Origin: RH-AL1 sp964243435
GTDB lineage: Bacteria; Pseudomonadota; Alphaproteobacteria; Rhizobiales; Beijerinckiaceae
NCBI GenBank assembly: GCA_964243435.1
Contig: CAXTFM010000004.1
Coordinates: forward strand, 7,664-71,663
Length of the DNA: 64,000 bases
Reading direction: 5' to 3'
Shown here in pieces: positions 27,246 through 35,947 of the stretch. Position numbers and translations under genes: made by a program. The notes beneath the pieces are model-generated. The model was not told the origin of the DNA. It did not search any database and saw nothing but the letters and a program-made list of their open reading frames with translations. Within the stretch, counting starts at the first letter, position 1; each line of letters starts with the position of its first letter.

Positions 27246-28598
27246 TCAAGCAGCCTCGGCCGGTGCGGCCGGGAGGAGGTAGCCGGACACGCCGCGCTTG
27301 GCGTCGAGATGGCACATCACGCCCGCGACGTCGTCCGGCGTCACAGCCTCGATGCGCTCCGGCCATTGCGCGATGTCCTCCAGCGTCAGGCCGGTGGCGA
27401 GCGAAGCGCCGTACCAGTTCGCCAGCAGCATCTGGCTGTCGCGCGCATAGATTGCCTCGGCGACAAGACGCGTCTTAGCGCGTGCCACGTCGGCGGCGTT
27501 GACGCCGACGTGGCGCGTCTCGGCAAGGACCGCCTCAACGGCCTGCTCCAGCGTTTCCAGGGAGACGCCCGGCGCGGGCACGGCGTAGATGAACAGGCGC
27601 GTGTCGTCGAGGGCGGTGCCGATGTAGTGCGCGCCGGCCGCGACCGCGATGCGCTCCTCCATGACGAGGCGCTTGAACAGCACGCTGGTCTGCCCGCCAC
27701 CGAGCAGGTAGGTGAACACTTCCAGCGCCTCCGCCTCGCCCGGCTTGCCCGTGCGGTAGGACGGCACGAGGTGCATGCGCTGGTAGCGCGGCTGCTCGAC
27801 CTTTTCATCGGCGAGCGACACCTTGCGCTGCGTGGTCGGCCGCGGCTCGGTCGGGCGCCGGCGACGCGGCGCCTCGCCGAAGGGCGGGACGGGGCCGTAG
27901 ACCCTCTCGGCCAGCGCGATCGTCGCCTCCGGCTCGACGTCGCCGGCGACGATGAGGATTGCGTTCTCCGGCGTGTAGAAGCGCTGGTAGTAGTTGAAGG
28001 CGTCGGTGCGATCGAGCGTCTCGATCTCGTGCTCCCAGCCGATCACCGGCTTGCCGTAGGGATGCGAGGTGTAAACGGCGGCCTGCATCGCCTCGTCGAG
28101 GATCTCGCCGGGATCGGCGTCGGTGCGCATGCGGCGCTCTTCCAGCACCACGTTGCGCTCGGGCGCGACCATCTCGTCGGTGAGGACGAGGTTTTTCATG
28201 CGGTCGGCCTCGTATTCCATGCAGACGGCAAGGTGTTCCTTGGGGATGCGCTGGAAGTAGGCGGTGAAGTCGTTGGACGTGAAGGCGTTCTCCTGCCCGC
28301 CGAGGTCCGACACGAGATCGGAGAACTTGCCGGCCGGGTTCAGCTCGGTGCCCTTGAACATCAGGTGTTCGAGGAAGTGCGCGATGCCCGACTTGCCGAG
28401 CGGGTCGTCGGCCGAGCCGTTGCGGTACCACACCATGTGCGTCACCACCGGGGCGCGGTGGTCGGGGATGATCACGATATCGAGCCCGTTGGCGAGGCGG
28501 CCGGTCGCCACCGCAGGCCCGATCGTCGCAGCGCCCGGGTCTGCCGCCACCGGCGTCAGCCCGGAAGCGCGGATCGTCGAGGGCGAAGCAGGGCGCAT
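27246..28598 (-). CDS. M16 family zinc metallopeptidase
   Basis: The 450-residue protein carries the inverted zinc motif HFLEHLMFKGT (HxxEH), with the third ligand glutamate expected in ERNVVLEERRMR. It probably degrades peptides together with the inactive partner encoded directly downstream. The ATG at 28598 is chosen because GAGGACGAGATTGAG precedes it. The first 35 residues are flexible and not a signal peptide. Context DUF3035-M16-M16 after lspA is common in alphaproteobacteria. Confidence 0.9.
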   Translation of the reverse strand: MRPASPSTIRASGLTPVAADPGAATIGPAVATGRLANGLDIVIIPDHRAPVVTHMVWYRNGSADDPLGKSGIAHFLEHLMFKGTELNPAGKFSDLVSDLGGQENAFTSNDFTAYFQRIPKEHLAVCMEYEADRMKNLVLTDEMVAPERNVVLEERRMRTDADPGEILDEAMQAAVYTSHPYGKPVIGWEHEIETLDRTDAFNYYQRFYTPENAILIVAGDVEPEATIALAERVYGPVPPFGEAPRRRRPTEPRPTTQRKVSLADEKVEQPRYQRMHLVPSYRTGKPGEAEALEVFTYLLGGGQTSVLFKRLVMEERIAVAAGAHYIGTALDDTRLFIYAVPAPGVSLETLEQAVEAVLAETRHVGVNAADVARAKTRLVAEAIYARDSQMLLANWYGASLATGLTLEDIAQWPERIEAVTPDDVAGVMCHLDAKRGVSGYLLPAAPAEAA

Positions 28599-28723
28599 CT
28601 CAATCTCGTCCTCAGGTCGGGAAGCCGGTGCAGCGCCGGCATCGCAACCTATAGCGCAACACATCCGCCCCGCGCATCCACAAAAGGACGCGGCCCGCCC
28701 GGCGGGCGTCGGCCGGCGCGGCC

Positions 28724-29212
28724 CTATTGCGCGGCAGCCGCCTTCTTCTTGCGGGCATGGACGCGGGCATGCCGCGCCGGCACGCCGGGCGGCCCGCCGT
28801 CGTGGGTGATGTCGGCCGCGACCGCATCGGGGTCACGCAGCCCGGATGGCGGGTCGACGAGGTAGGTGCGCGCGGCGAGGCCCGTGGCGCTCGCTCCCGG
28901 ATCGGTCGGCGGCACGGGGCGGCGCGGATCGATCAAGGCCCTGCGCCGGTTGGCGGCGTCGCTGTCCGTCACGCCGAGGCGGCCGGCGCCGCCGTTGCCC
29001 GGCGGCGGCAGGGCGTAGCTCGGCGGCACCACGAGGGGCGGGCGTTCGGTGAAATCGATCGGCGGCGTGGTCGGTCCCAGTCCCACCGAGTTGCGGATGT
29101 CCTGGAGTTCCTGAGTCACGCTGTCTTGTTGCGCCACCGCCGGCGGAAGTGTCGCCGCGATCAGGATCGCGACCAGCGCGGCCGTTGAAGGAGCACGCGG
29201 AACGAAACGCAT
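28724..29212 (-). CDS. DUF3035-like secreted protein
   Basis: The 162-residue protein begins with a signal peptide (hydrophobic core ALVAILIAATLPPAVA, cleavage likely after AVA). It has the DUF3035-type stretch DFTERPPLVVPPSYALPPP. The rest is Pro/Ala/Gly-rich and ends in a basic tail (HARVHARKKKAAAAQ). Many family members are lipoproteins, but no lipobox cysteine is visible here. It lies between lspA and the M16 peptidases. Function unknown; ATG 29236 is an alternative start. Confidence 0.75.
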   Translation of the reverse strand: MRFVPRAPSTAALVAILIAATLPPAVAQQDSVTQELQDIRNSVGLGPTTPPIDFTERPPLVVPPSYALPPPGNGGAGRLGVTDSDAANRRRALIDPRRPVPPTDPGASATGLAARTYLVDPPSGLRDPDAVAADITHDGGPPGVPARHARVHARKKKAAAAQ

Positions 29213-29310
29213 GGATCGGAGTCCCGTGGATGGCATGGGCGGGATGTCACGGCTTGGCGGCGATTTCGGGGCGGCGCGTCCGGCACGCGGCGACGATATC
29301 GCACCCTCGT

Positions 29311-29832
29311 TCAGCGTTCGCCGGAGGCTTCGCGTGGGAATCGCCCCGCTGCCCTGCGCCCCGGTGCGCGCACCGGCCGGATCGAATCGATCAGCAGCGC
29401 GGCGACCCCGGCCACGATGGCGACGTCGGCGAGGTTGAACACGTACCAATGGTACGAGCCGAGGTGGACGTCGTAGAAGTCGGCGACCCAGCCGTAGCTG
29501 AAGCGGTCGACGGCATTGCCGAGCGCGCCGCCGAGGATAAGCCCGAGGCCGAGGGCGACGGTGCGCGTCGTCGTCCGCCACAGCCAGCCGCCGATCCCCA
29601 GCGTCGCCGCGACCGTGAAGCCGAGCAGCGCCCAGCGCGCGCCGGGCGTTCGCGCGCTGAGGAGGGAGTACGAGATGCCGGGGTTGCGCGCCATCACCAC
29701 GTCGAGGATGGGCGCGAGGCGCAGCGGCTGGCGCGCGGCGATGTCGTACACGTCCATGAGCCACAGCTTGTTCGCCTGATCCACCGCGAGGGTGGCGGCG
29801 GCGACGAGGAAGCCGGCCGTCCGCGGCCTCAC
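29311..29832 (-). CDS. lspA: Lipoprotein signal peptidase (signal peptidase II)
   Basis: The 173-residue inner-membrane aspartyl protease has four hydrophobic segments. Family motifs are DQANKLWL, RNPGISYSLL, the catalytic Asp in GGALGNAVDRFSYGWVADFY and the second Asp in FNLADVAIVAG. It removes signal peptides from prolipoproteins. The start is GTG at 29832 in a GTGA overlap with the ileS stop. ileS-lspA is a very widely conserved pair. Confidence 0.95.
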   Translation of the reverse strand: MRPRTAGFLVAAATLAVDQANKLWLMDVYDIAARQPLRLAPILDVVMARNPGISYSLLSARTPGARWALLGFTVAATLGIGGWLWRTTTRTVALGLGLILGGALGNAVDRFSYGWVADFYDVHLGSYHWYVFNLADVAIVAGVAALLIDSIRPVRAPGRRAAGRFPREASGER

Positions 29833-32800
29833 GCGAAGGTTCCCGCGCGGCGCAGCTCGCGCAACGCGTCGGCGTCGCGCGGCGTCACGTCGGGAAACTC
29901 CGGGTCGCTGCCGACGGAGGGCAGGATCTTCCAGGAGCGGGCGCATTTGCTGCCGGCGGCGTGGCGGAACACCACCGCGACGCCCGGCACCTCGGACAAG
30001 CGAAAGGCGTCGGCCGGCGCGTCGCCGGCGAGCACGTCGAGCGCCGAGGTGATGCACACGTCGGCGAAGTCGACCGCTCGGAGTTCGTCGCGCAAACCGG
30101 CATCGGCGACGTAAACCTGTGGCGCCGCCTCCAGCGAGGAGCCGATCGCCTTGTCGGCGCGGGCGCGCTCCAGCGCACCGGTGACCACCGCGCGGGCGGC
30201 GCGCACCCGCTCCCAGCGCGCGGCGAGGGCGTCGTCGCGCCAGGCATCCGGCACAAACGCGAAGCCTTCCAGGTGGATGGAGACGGCATCGGGGTCGCGC
30301 GAAAGCCACGCTTCCTCCGCGGTGAACACCAGGATCGGCGCCAGCCACAGCGTGACGCAGCGAAACGTGTGCTCGATGACCTCCAGCGCGGCCCGGCGTC
30401 GCATGCTGGATGGCGCGTCGCAATAAAGCGCGTCCTTGCGGATGTCGAAATAAAAGGCGCTGAGGTCGGCGTTGAGGAAAGTCGAGAGCCGCGCCACGAC
30501 GCGCTTGGTGTCGAAGCGGGCGTAGGCGTCGCGAACCTCGCCGTCGAGTTCGTGGAGGCGGTGCAGGATCAGCCGCTCCAGCTCGCCCATCGCGGCGGGG
30601 CCGACCGCGTGTCCGGGGCGGTGATGCCCGAGCGCGCCGAGCATCCAGCGCAGCGTGTTGCGCAGCTTCTTGTAGGTTTCCACGAAGGTTTTCAGGATCT
30701 CGGGGCCGATGCGCAGGTCGTCGGAATAGTCCGACGCCGCCACCCAAAGGCGAAGGATGTCGGCGCCCGACTCCTTGATGACCGTTTGCGGGGCGACGAC
30801 GTTGCCCGCCGACTTCGACATCTTGCGCCCGTGCTCGTCGAGCACGAAGCCGTGGGTCAGCACGGCGTCGTAGGGCGCGCGGCCCCGCGTGCCGCAGGAC
30901 TCCAGCAGCGAGGAATGGAACCAGCCGCGGTGCTGGTCCGACCCTTCGAGGTACATGACCTCGTCGGCGCCGCCGTCGCGGCGGCGGCGTATGCCGGCGA
31001 GGCCGGGGAAGGCGGCCGCGTCCTCCAGCGTGAAGGCGTGGGTGGAGCCTGAATCGAACCACACGTCGAGGACGTCGTCGACCTTCTGCCAGCCCTCGCC
31101 CGCCCGCTCGCCGAGAAAACGTTCGCGGGAGCCGGCCGCGTACCAAGCGTCGGCGCCTTCCGCCGCGAAGGCTTCGAGGATGCGCGCGTCGACGGCGTCG
31201 TCAACGAGCGGGCGGTGCTCGCAGTCGACGAAGATGGCAATGGGCACGCCCCAGGCGCGCTGGCGCGACACCACCCAGTCCGGGCGGCTGCCGATCATGC
31301 CGGTGATGCGCGCCTCGCCCGCCGCTGGGACCCAGCGCGTGCGGGCGATCTCGTCGAGGGCGAGTGCCCGAAGCGTCGGCTGGCCGGCGCCCTGCCCCGC
31401 CCCGCGCTGTTCCGTTTCGGGGAGCGCGAAGGGCTGGTCGAGCGCGATGAACCATTGCGGCGTGTTGCGGAAGATCAACGGCTTCTTCGAGCGCCAGGAG
31501 TGCGGGTACTGGTGCTTGAGGCGCCCGCGCGCGACAAGCGCGCCGGCGTCGATCAGCGCGGCAATGACGGCCTCGTTGGCGTCGCCCTTGGCGCCCTTGT
31601 CGTCGTACACGCGGCGGCCTTCGAAGCCGGGCGCGTCGGCGGTGAGGAAGCCGTCGGCATCGACGGAATAGGGAATGCGCGTGTCGATCTTTCCCGCGCG
31701 AAGCCGTTGCGCGTTCGCGGTCCAGATGTCGAAATCCTCGCGGCCGTGGCCGGGCGCGGTGTGGACGAAGCCGGTGCCGGTGTCGTCCGTGACGTGGTCG
31801 CCGTCGAGGAGCGGCACGTCGAAGCCGTAGCCGAGTGCGGCGAGGGGATGGGCGGCGGTGAGGCCGGCAAGCTCGCCGGCGGCGACATCGCGCACCCTCT
31901 CGAAGCCGTCGACCTTGGCGGCTTTGAACACATCGGCCGCAAGCGCATCGGCAAGCAGATAGGTCGCCCCGACCCGCGCCCAGTTCCCCTCCGGCGCCGA
32001 CGTGATCCGGTACAGTCCGTAGGCGATCCGCGGCGAGAAGCTGATCGCGCGGTTGGCTGGCATCGTCCAAGGCGTGGTGGTGTAGATGACGATCGCGGCG
32101 TCGTAGAGATCGATGCCACCGTGGGGTGTCGCGACGCCGCGCGCGCCGGCGATCCGCATCGGAGTCGCTTCATCGATCGACGGTTTCAAGGGGAACGCCA
32201 CGTACACCGTGTCGGAAACGTGGTCCTCGTACTCGACTTCTGCTTCGGCGAGCGCGGTCTTCTCCACCACGCTCCACATCACCGGCTTGGAACCACGGTA
32301 CAGCAGCCCGCTGCGGGCGAAGCGCATGATCTCGCCCGCGATCGCCGCCTCGGCGGGGTAGCTCATCGTCTCGTAGGGGTGCGCCCAGTCGCCGGCGACG
32401 CCGAGGCGTTTGAATTCCTCGCGCTGGATATCGACCCAGCGGCGTGCGAAGTCGCGGCACTGGCGGCGAAATTCGTTGATCGGCACCTCGTCCTTGTTGC
32501 GGCCCTTCGCGCGGTACTCCTCCTCGATCTTCCATTCGATCGGCAGGCCGTGGCAGTCCCAGCCCGGCACGTACTCGGCATCCTTGCCCGTCATGCGCTG
32601 CGAGCGGGTGACGAGGTCCTTCAGGATCTTGTTCAGCGCGTGGCCGATATGGATGTTGCCGTTGGCGTAGGGCGGCCCGTCGTGCAGCACGAACTTCGGC
32701 CTGCCCCGCCCGGCGGCGCGCATGCGGCCCTGAAGGTCCATCGCCTGCCAACGGGCGAGCAGCTCCGGCTCCTTCCGCGGCAGCCCGGCGCGCATCGGGA

Positions 32801-32864
32801 AGTCGGTGCGCGGCAGGTTGAGCGTACCGGAATAATCCGTGCCGGGCGGCTGGGTCTTCGTCAT
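29829..32864 (-). CDS. ileS: Isoleucyl-tRNA synthetase
   Basis: The 1011-residue class I synthetase has LHDGPPYANGNIHIGHALNK (HIGH), the editing domain in the middle and KMSKSAGNVV. GWDCHGLPIEWKIEEE is typical of IleRS. The C-terminal zinc region is reduced: only one cysteine (KCARSWK) remains in the last 50 residues, where E. coli has four, so that zinc site is probably absent. It is followed by lspA with a 4 nt overlap. Confidence 0.97.
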   Translation of the reverse strand: MTKTQPPGTDYSGTLNLPRTDFPMRAGLPRKEPELLARWQAMDLQGRMRAAGRGRPKFVLHDGPPYANGNIHIGHALNKILKDLVTRSQRMTGKDAEYVPGWDCHGLPIEWKIEEEYRAKGRNKDEVPINEFRRQCRDFARRWVDIQREEFKRLGVAGDWAHPYETMSYPAEAAIAGEIMRFARSGLLYRGSKPVMWSVVEKTALAEAEVEYEDHVSDTVYVAFPLKPSIDEATPMRIAGARGVATPHGGIDLYDAAIVIYTTTPWTMPANRAISFSPRIAYGLYRITSAPEGNWARVGATYLLADALAADVFKAAKVDGFERVRDVAAGELAGLTAAHPLAALGYGFDVPLLDGDHVTDDTGTGFVHTAPGHGREDFDIWTANAQRLRAGKIDTRIPYSVDADGFLTADAPGFEGRRVYDDKGAKGDANEAVIAALIDAGALVARGRLKHQYPHSWRSKKPLIFRNTPQWFIALDQPFALPETEQRGAGQGAGQPTLRALALDEIARTRWVPAAGEARITGMIGSRPDWVVSRQRAWGVPIAIFVDCEHRPLVDDAVDARILEAFAAEGADAWYAAGSRERFLGERAGEGWQKVDDVLDVWFDSGSTHAFTLEDAAAFPGLAGIRRRRDGGADEVMYLEGSDQHRGWFHSSLLESCGTRGRAPYDAVLTHGFVLDEHGRKMSKSAGNVVAPQTVIKESGADILRLWVAASDYSDDLRIGPEILKTFVETYKKLRNTLRWMLGALGHHRPGHAVGPAAMGELERLILHRLHELDGEVRDAYARFDTKRVVARLSTFLNADLSAFYFDIRKDALYCDAPSSMRRRAALEVIEHTFRCVTLWLAPILVFTAEEAWLSRDPDAVSIHLEGFAFVPDAWRDDALAARWERVRAARAVVTGALERARADKAIGSSLEAAPQVYVADAGLRDELRAVDFADVCITSALDVLAGDAPADAFRLSEVPGVAVVFRHAAGSKCARSWKILPSVGSDPEFPDVTPRDADALRELRRAGTFA

Positions 32865-32902
32865 GCGCCCTTCTAGCAAGCCGGGACGCGCCGGGCAAAA
32901 GG

Positions 32903-33676
32903 TCAGGTCGCGGGCGGGCGCGGCAGGTAGCGCGCAGCCGCGTCGCCGTGAAAGGCGTCCGGCCCGACATGGGTGAGGCGCGAGCGCAGGTCCAGCCAGA
33001 TCTCGCCGCCGAGCGCGCGCCAGCGCCGGCAGAAGCTGTAATCCTCGCTGAGGTAGGTGCCGGTGCCGGGCTCGACGATGGGGTCGAACAGCGCGAACAT
33101 GTTGCCGCTCGCCGGCAGCGCGCCAGCGCGGGCGTGAGTGGTCGCGAAGCGCAATTCGGGATGGGCGGCGATCATGCGCTCGAGGACGCGGCGCTTGATG
33201 AGCTGGAACCCGGTGCCGGCATAGGTGGCTGTGGCGAACGCGCCGTCCGTCCGCCTCACGGCCTCGTCCTCCAGCAAGCCGACATAGGTGAGCGCGGCGC
33301 TGGCCAGCGTTTCGCCTGCCACGGCGCGGCGGGGTACGGCGTCCCAATCCGTCGACTTGAGGGGGTAGAAGGCGGCGCAGAAGTCCTTGTCGGCGGCGAG
33401 GAGACGCAGCACCTGTTCCGGCTCGAACCCGATGTCGGCGTCGACGAACAGAAGGTGCGTCGCGGTGGTGAGATCGAGAAAACGCGCGACGAGCACGCTG
33501 CGGGCACGGGTGATCAGCGCGTCGCCGTCGAGCAGCGCGAGGTCAAGCGCGATGCCGGCGGCGGGCAGCGCCCGCATCAGCGCGCACACGGACAGCATGT
33601 AGCGCTGGTGCACGAGGCCGCCGAAGCACGGCGTGGCGAGCAGGATCAGCGGTCGGACCGGCGGAGCGGCCGTCAC
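32903..33676 (-). CDS. Glycosyltransferase-like protein (GT-A fold)
   Basis: The 257-residue protein resembles small GT-A glycosyltransferases. It has an N-terminal strand PLILLATPCFGG, a DxD-type motif in HLLFVDADIGFEPEQVL and a later acidic region LSEDYSFCRRWRALGG. No membrane segment is present. The start is GTG at 33676, overlapping the upstream stop in GTGA; an ATG 30 nt upstream is less likely. It is the last gene of the secDF-linked cluster. The acceptor and donor are not predictable, and a nucleotidyl-sugar role is inferred only from the fold motifs. Confidence 0.65.
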   Translation of the reverse strand: MTAAPPVRPLILLATPCFGGLVHQRYMLSVCALMRALPAAGIALDLALLDGDALITRARSVLVARFLDLTTATHLLFVDADIGFEPEQVLRLLAADKDFCAAFYPLKSTDWDAVPRRAVAGETLASAALTYVGLLEDEAVRRTDGAFATATYAGTGFQLIKRRVLERMIAAHPELRFATTHARAGALPASGNMFALFDPIVEPGTGTYLSEDYSFCRRWRALGGEIWLDLRSRLTHVGPDAFHGDAAARYLPRPPAT

Positions 33677-34539
33677 AGGCGCCGTGCCGCACGCCACAGC
33701 GCCCATTGCCGTCGCCACGGCGGGAGGTCGAGCGGCGCCGCGAAGGGGTCGAAGCCTGGCCGTTCCATGCGGCGGAGATAGGGTTCGCACAGGGAGGCCG
33801 GGAGAAAGGCAGCCGCACCCGTTTCGCTGCTCTTGCCGGCCTTTGCGCCCGCGCTGGCGAGGTCGCCGCGCATGGCCTCGAGGTGGGAGCGCACCCGGGC
33901 GCGCAGCGTTTGCAGCACGAGGCCGAGGCCGGGCGAGTTGCGGTGGGCGAGCACCGTCTCGGACGGCAGCTTCAAACGCTCCAGCAGATCGAGCGGGAGG
34001 TAAAGCTTGCCGCGCATGACCTGGAACGGCAGGGCGCGCAGGAGCTGCGTCAGCCCGTAGGCCCGCCCCGCCTCCTCGACGCAGGCGGGCGGCAGGCGGC
34101 CCGGTGCGAGCACGCGCGCGACGGCGGCGAAGATCGATGCAGTGGTGTCGCGAAGGTAGTTCTCCAGCGCCGCCTCGTTCGGCATTGGGTCGTCGTAAAG
34201 ATCGAAGGAGCGCGCCTCGATAAGGGCGAGCAGGCGTTGCTTGTCGAGGTTGAAGCGGCGGATCGTGTCGACAAGCGCCTCGGCAACGGGGTTGCCGGCC
34301 GGCGCCTCGTTCGTGATGACGTCGCGCCACCATTGGAAGCGGATCTCGCCCAGCGTCGGCTGTGTCACGACTTCGTGGATCCTGGCGATCTCCAGGTCGA
34401 ACGCGATGAGCGCGTGGACGTGCGGGCGCGCGGACGCCGGCCAGAACAGGCTGGCGAGCCAGCGATCGTCGCGGCGTGCGGCGTCGAAGCAATGAGCGTA
34501 GGCCGCAGCGGACGCCGGATCGGCCTCGGCGGACGTCAC
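33673..34539 (-). CDS. Squalene/phytoene synthase-family protein, NDUFAF6-like
   Basis: The 288-residue helical protein belongs to the squalene/phytoene synthase superfamily (LASLFWPASARPHVHALIAF, IRFQWWRDVI, GRAYGLTQLLRALPF). The Asp-rich motifs of true synthases are degenerate: DLYDDPMP is present, but the second motif is not DXXXD. It therefore looks like the non-catalytic NDUFAF6 group, which in mitochondria helps assemble complex I. It starts with GTG overlapping the stop of the NDUFAF3-like gene. A role in complex I assembly is inference from family and neighbours. Confidence 0.8.
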   Translation of the reverse strand: MTSAEADPASAAAYAHCFDAARRDDRWLASLFWPASARPHVHALIAFDLEIARIHEVVTQPTLGEIRFQWWRDVITNEAPAGNPVAEALVDTIRRFNLDKQRLLALIEARSFDLYDDPMPNEAALENYLRDTTASIFAAVARVLAPGRLPPACVEEAGRAYGLTQLLRALPFQVMRGKLYLPLDLLERLKLPSETVLAHRNSPGLGLVLQTLRARVRSHLEAMRGDLASAGAKAGKSSETGAAAFLPASLCEPYLRRMERPGFDPFAAPLDLPPWRRQWALWRAARRL

Positions 34540-34937
34540 GGTACGGCGAGGAGCGCGGCGGCGACGCGGCGCTTCTCGCCGAGCAGGATCGAGTAGGTGC
34601 GCGCCGCGGCGGCGGTGGCCATCGGTTCGGCGCGCAGGCCGGCCCGGCGCAGGTCGGCGCGCAGGTCGAGCAGCGGCAGCATGCGCTCACCCGTGCCGAT
34701 CAGCACGTGCTCGACGGTGCCGGCACGCGCCGCCTCGAGGATGCGCGCGAAGGCGGCGACGGTGAGGTCGTCGGGTGCCGCGGCGTCCCAGGCGTAGATG
34801 CCGGACGGCAGGGCGAGGATGGACCCGCGATGCGACATGTCGCCGAAGCGGAAGCCGCCGGCGCCGTAGCCGTCGATGGCGTGCTGCCCCGGCAGGAACC
34901 CCGCGGCGGGGAGGCCGGCGGGCTCGTTGCGCGCCAC
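34536..34937 (-). CDS. Mth938/DUF498 domain protein, NDUFAF3-like
   Basis: The 133-residue protein has the DUF498 pattern: HAIDGYGAGGFRFGDMSHRG, a central LTVAAFARILEAA and EHVLIGTGERMLPL near the C-terminal half. The human homologue NDUFAF3 is a complex I assembly factor. It begins with GTG 1 nt after the secF stop and overlaps the next gene by 4 nt. Linkage to secDF and yajC recurs in alphaproteobacteria and points to membrane-protein biogenesis. Confidence 0.85.
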   Translation of the reverse strand: MARNEPAGLPAAGFLPGQHAIDGYGAGGFRFGDMSHRGSILALPSGIYAWDAAAPDDLTVAAFARILEAARAGTVEHVLIGTGERMLPLLDLRADLRRAGLRAEPMATAAAARTYSILLGEKRRVAAALLAVP

Positions 34938-34938
34938 G

Positions 34939-35934
34939 TCAGGCCGTGGCCTTGGTGGCCGGCTGCGGGGCCGGTTTGGCGGCGGCGGGCTTGGCCGGCT
35001 TGGCGGCGGGCTCGATCGCCACCGCCGGCTCGCCCATCGCCTCCGGTCGCAGGCCGAGGTAGATCAGCATCGGCGAGCAGATGAAGATCGACGAATAGGT
35101 CGCCACGAAGATGCCGAACATCATCGCGAGCGAGAAGGAGCGGATCACCTCGCCGCCGAACACCACCAGCGACAGCAGCGCCAGGAACACGGTGGTCGCC
35201 GTCATGATGGTGCGCGGCAGCACGGCGTTGACGGAGATGTCGATCAATTCGTTGGTCGATATCTTGCGGTACTTGCGCATCATCTCTCGGATGCGGTCGA
35301 GCACCACCACCGTCTCGTTGAGGCTGTAGCCGACGATGGTGAGGATCGCGGCGATGGATGTGGTGTTGAACTCGAGCTGCGTGATGGAGAAGAAGCCCAC
35401 CGTCAGCAGCAGGTCGTGCATGGTGGCGATGATGGCACCGACCGCGAACTGCCATTCGAAGCGGAACCACAGGTAGCACAGCACCGCGATGATGGAGATG
35501 ACGACGCCGAGCGTGCCGGACTGCACGAGTTCGCCCGACACGGTGGGGCCGACGACGGACGTTTGCCGCACGCCGTAGCCGGCGCCGATGGCCTGGGTGA
35601 CGCGGCGCACCGCCCCTTCCTGCGCGGCGTCGCCTCCCGGCTGAAGGCCGAAGCGGATGGCGACGTCGGCCGGCGAGCCCAACCCCTGCACGCCGACGGG
35701 GCCGACGTTCATCGCCTCCGTCGCATGGCGCAGCGCGGCGAGGTCGGCCTGCCCCGACGCGGCGCGCACCTCGATCAGCGTGCCGCCGGCGAAGTCGATG
35801 CCGAAGTTCATGCCGACGGTGAGGAACAGAACCACGGAGACGATGGAAAGCACGGCCGAGAACGGGTAGCTCACGCGCCGGAAGCGCATGAAGCCGAACT
35901 TCGTGTTCTCCGGCGCGAGGCGGAGCAGTTTCAT
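34939..35934 (-). CDS. secF: Protein translocase subunit SecF
   Basis: The 331-residue inner-membrane protein has six hydrophobic segments and the SecF motifs GMNFGIDFAGGTLIEVR, YSLNETVVVLDRIRE and MTATTVFLALLSL. It works with SecD to pull exported proteins through SecYEG using the proton gradient. An Ala/Pro/Lys-rich tail of about 40 residues follows the last membrane segment. It lies 13 nt downstream of secD. Confidence 0.96.
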   Translation of the reverse strand: MKLLRLAPENTKFGFMRFRRVSYPFSAVLSIVSVVLFLTVGMNFGIDFAGGTLIEVRAASGQADLAALRHATEAMNVGPVGVQGLGSPADVAIRFGLQPGGDAAQEGAVRRVTQAIGAGYGVRQTSVVGPTVSGELVQSGTLGVVISIIAVLCYLWFRFEWQFAVGAIIATMHDLLLTVGFFSITQLEFNTTSIAAILTIVGYSLNETVVVLDRIREMMRKYRKISTNELIDISVNAVLPRTIMTATTVFLALLSLVVFGGEVIRSFSLAMMFGIFVATYSSIFICSPMLIYLGLRPEAMGEPAVAIEPAAKPAKPAAAKPAPQPATKATA

Positions 35935-35947
35935 GGCGGTCCCCCTC

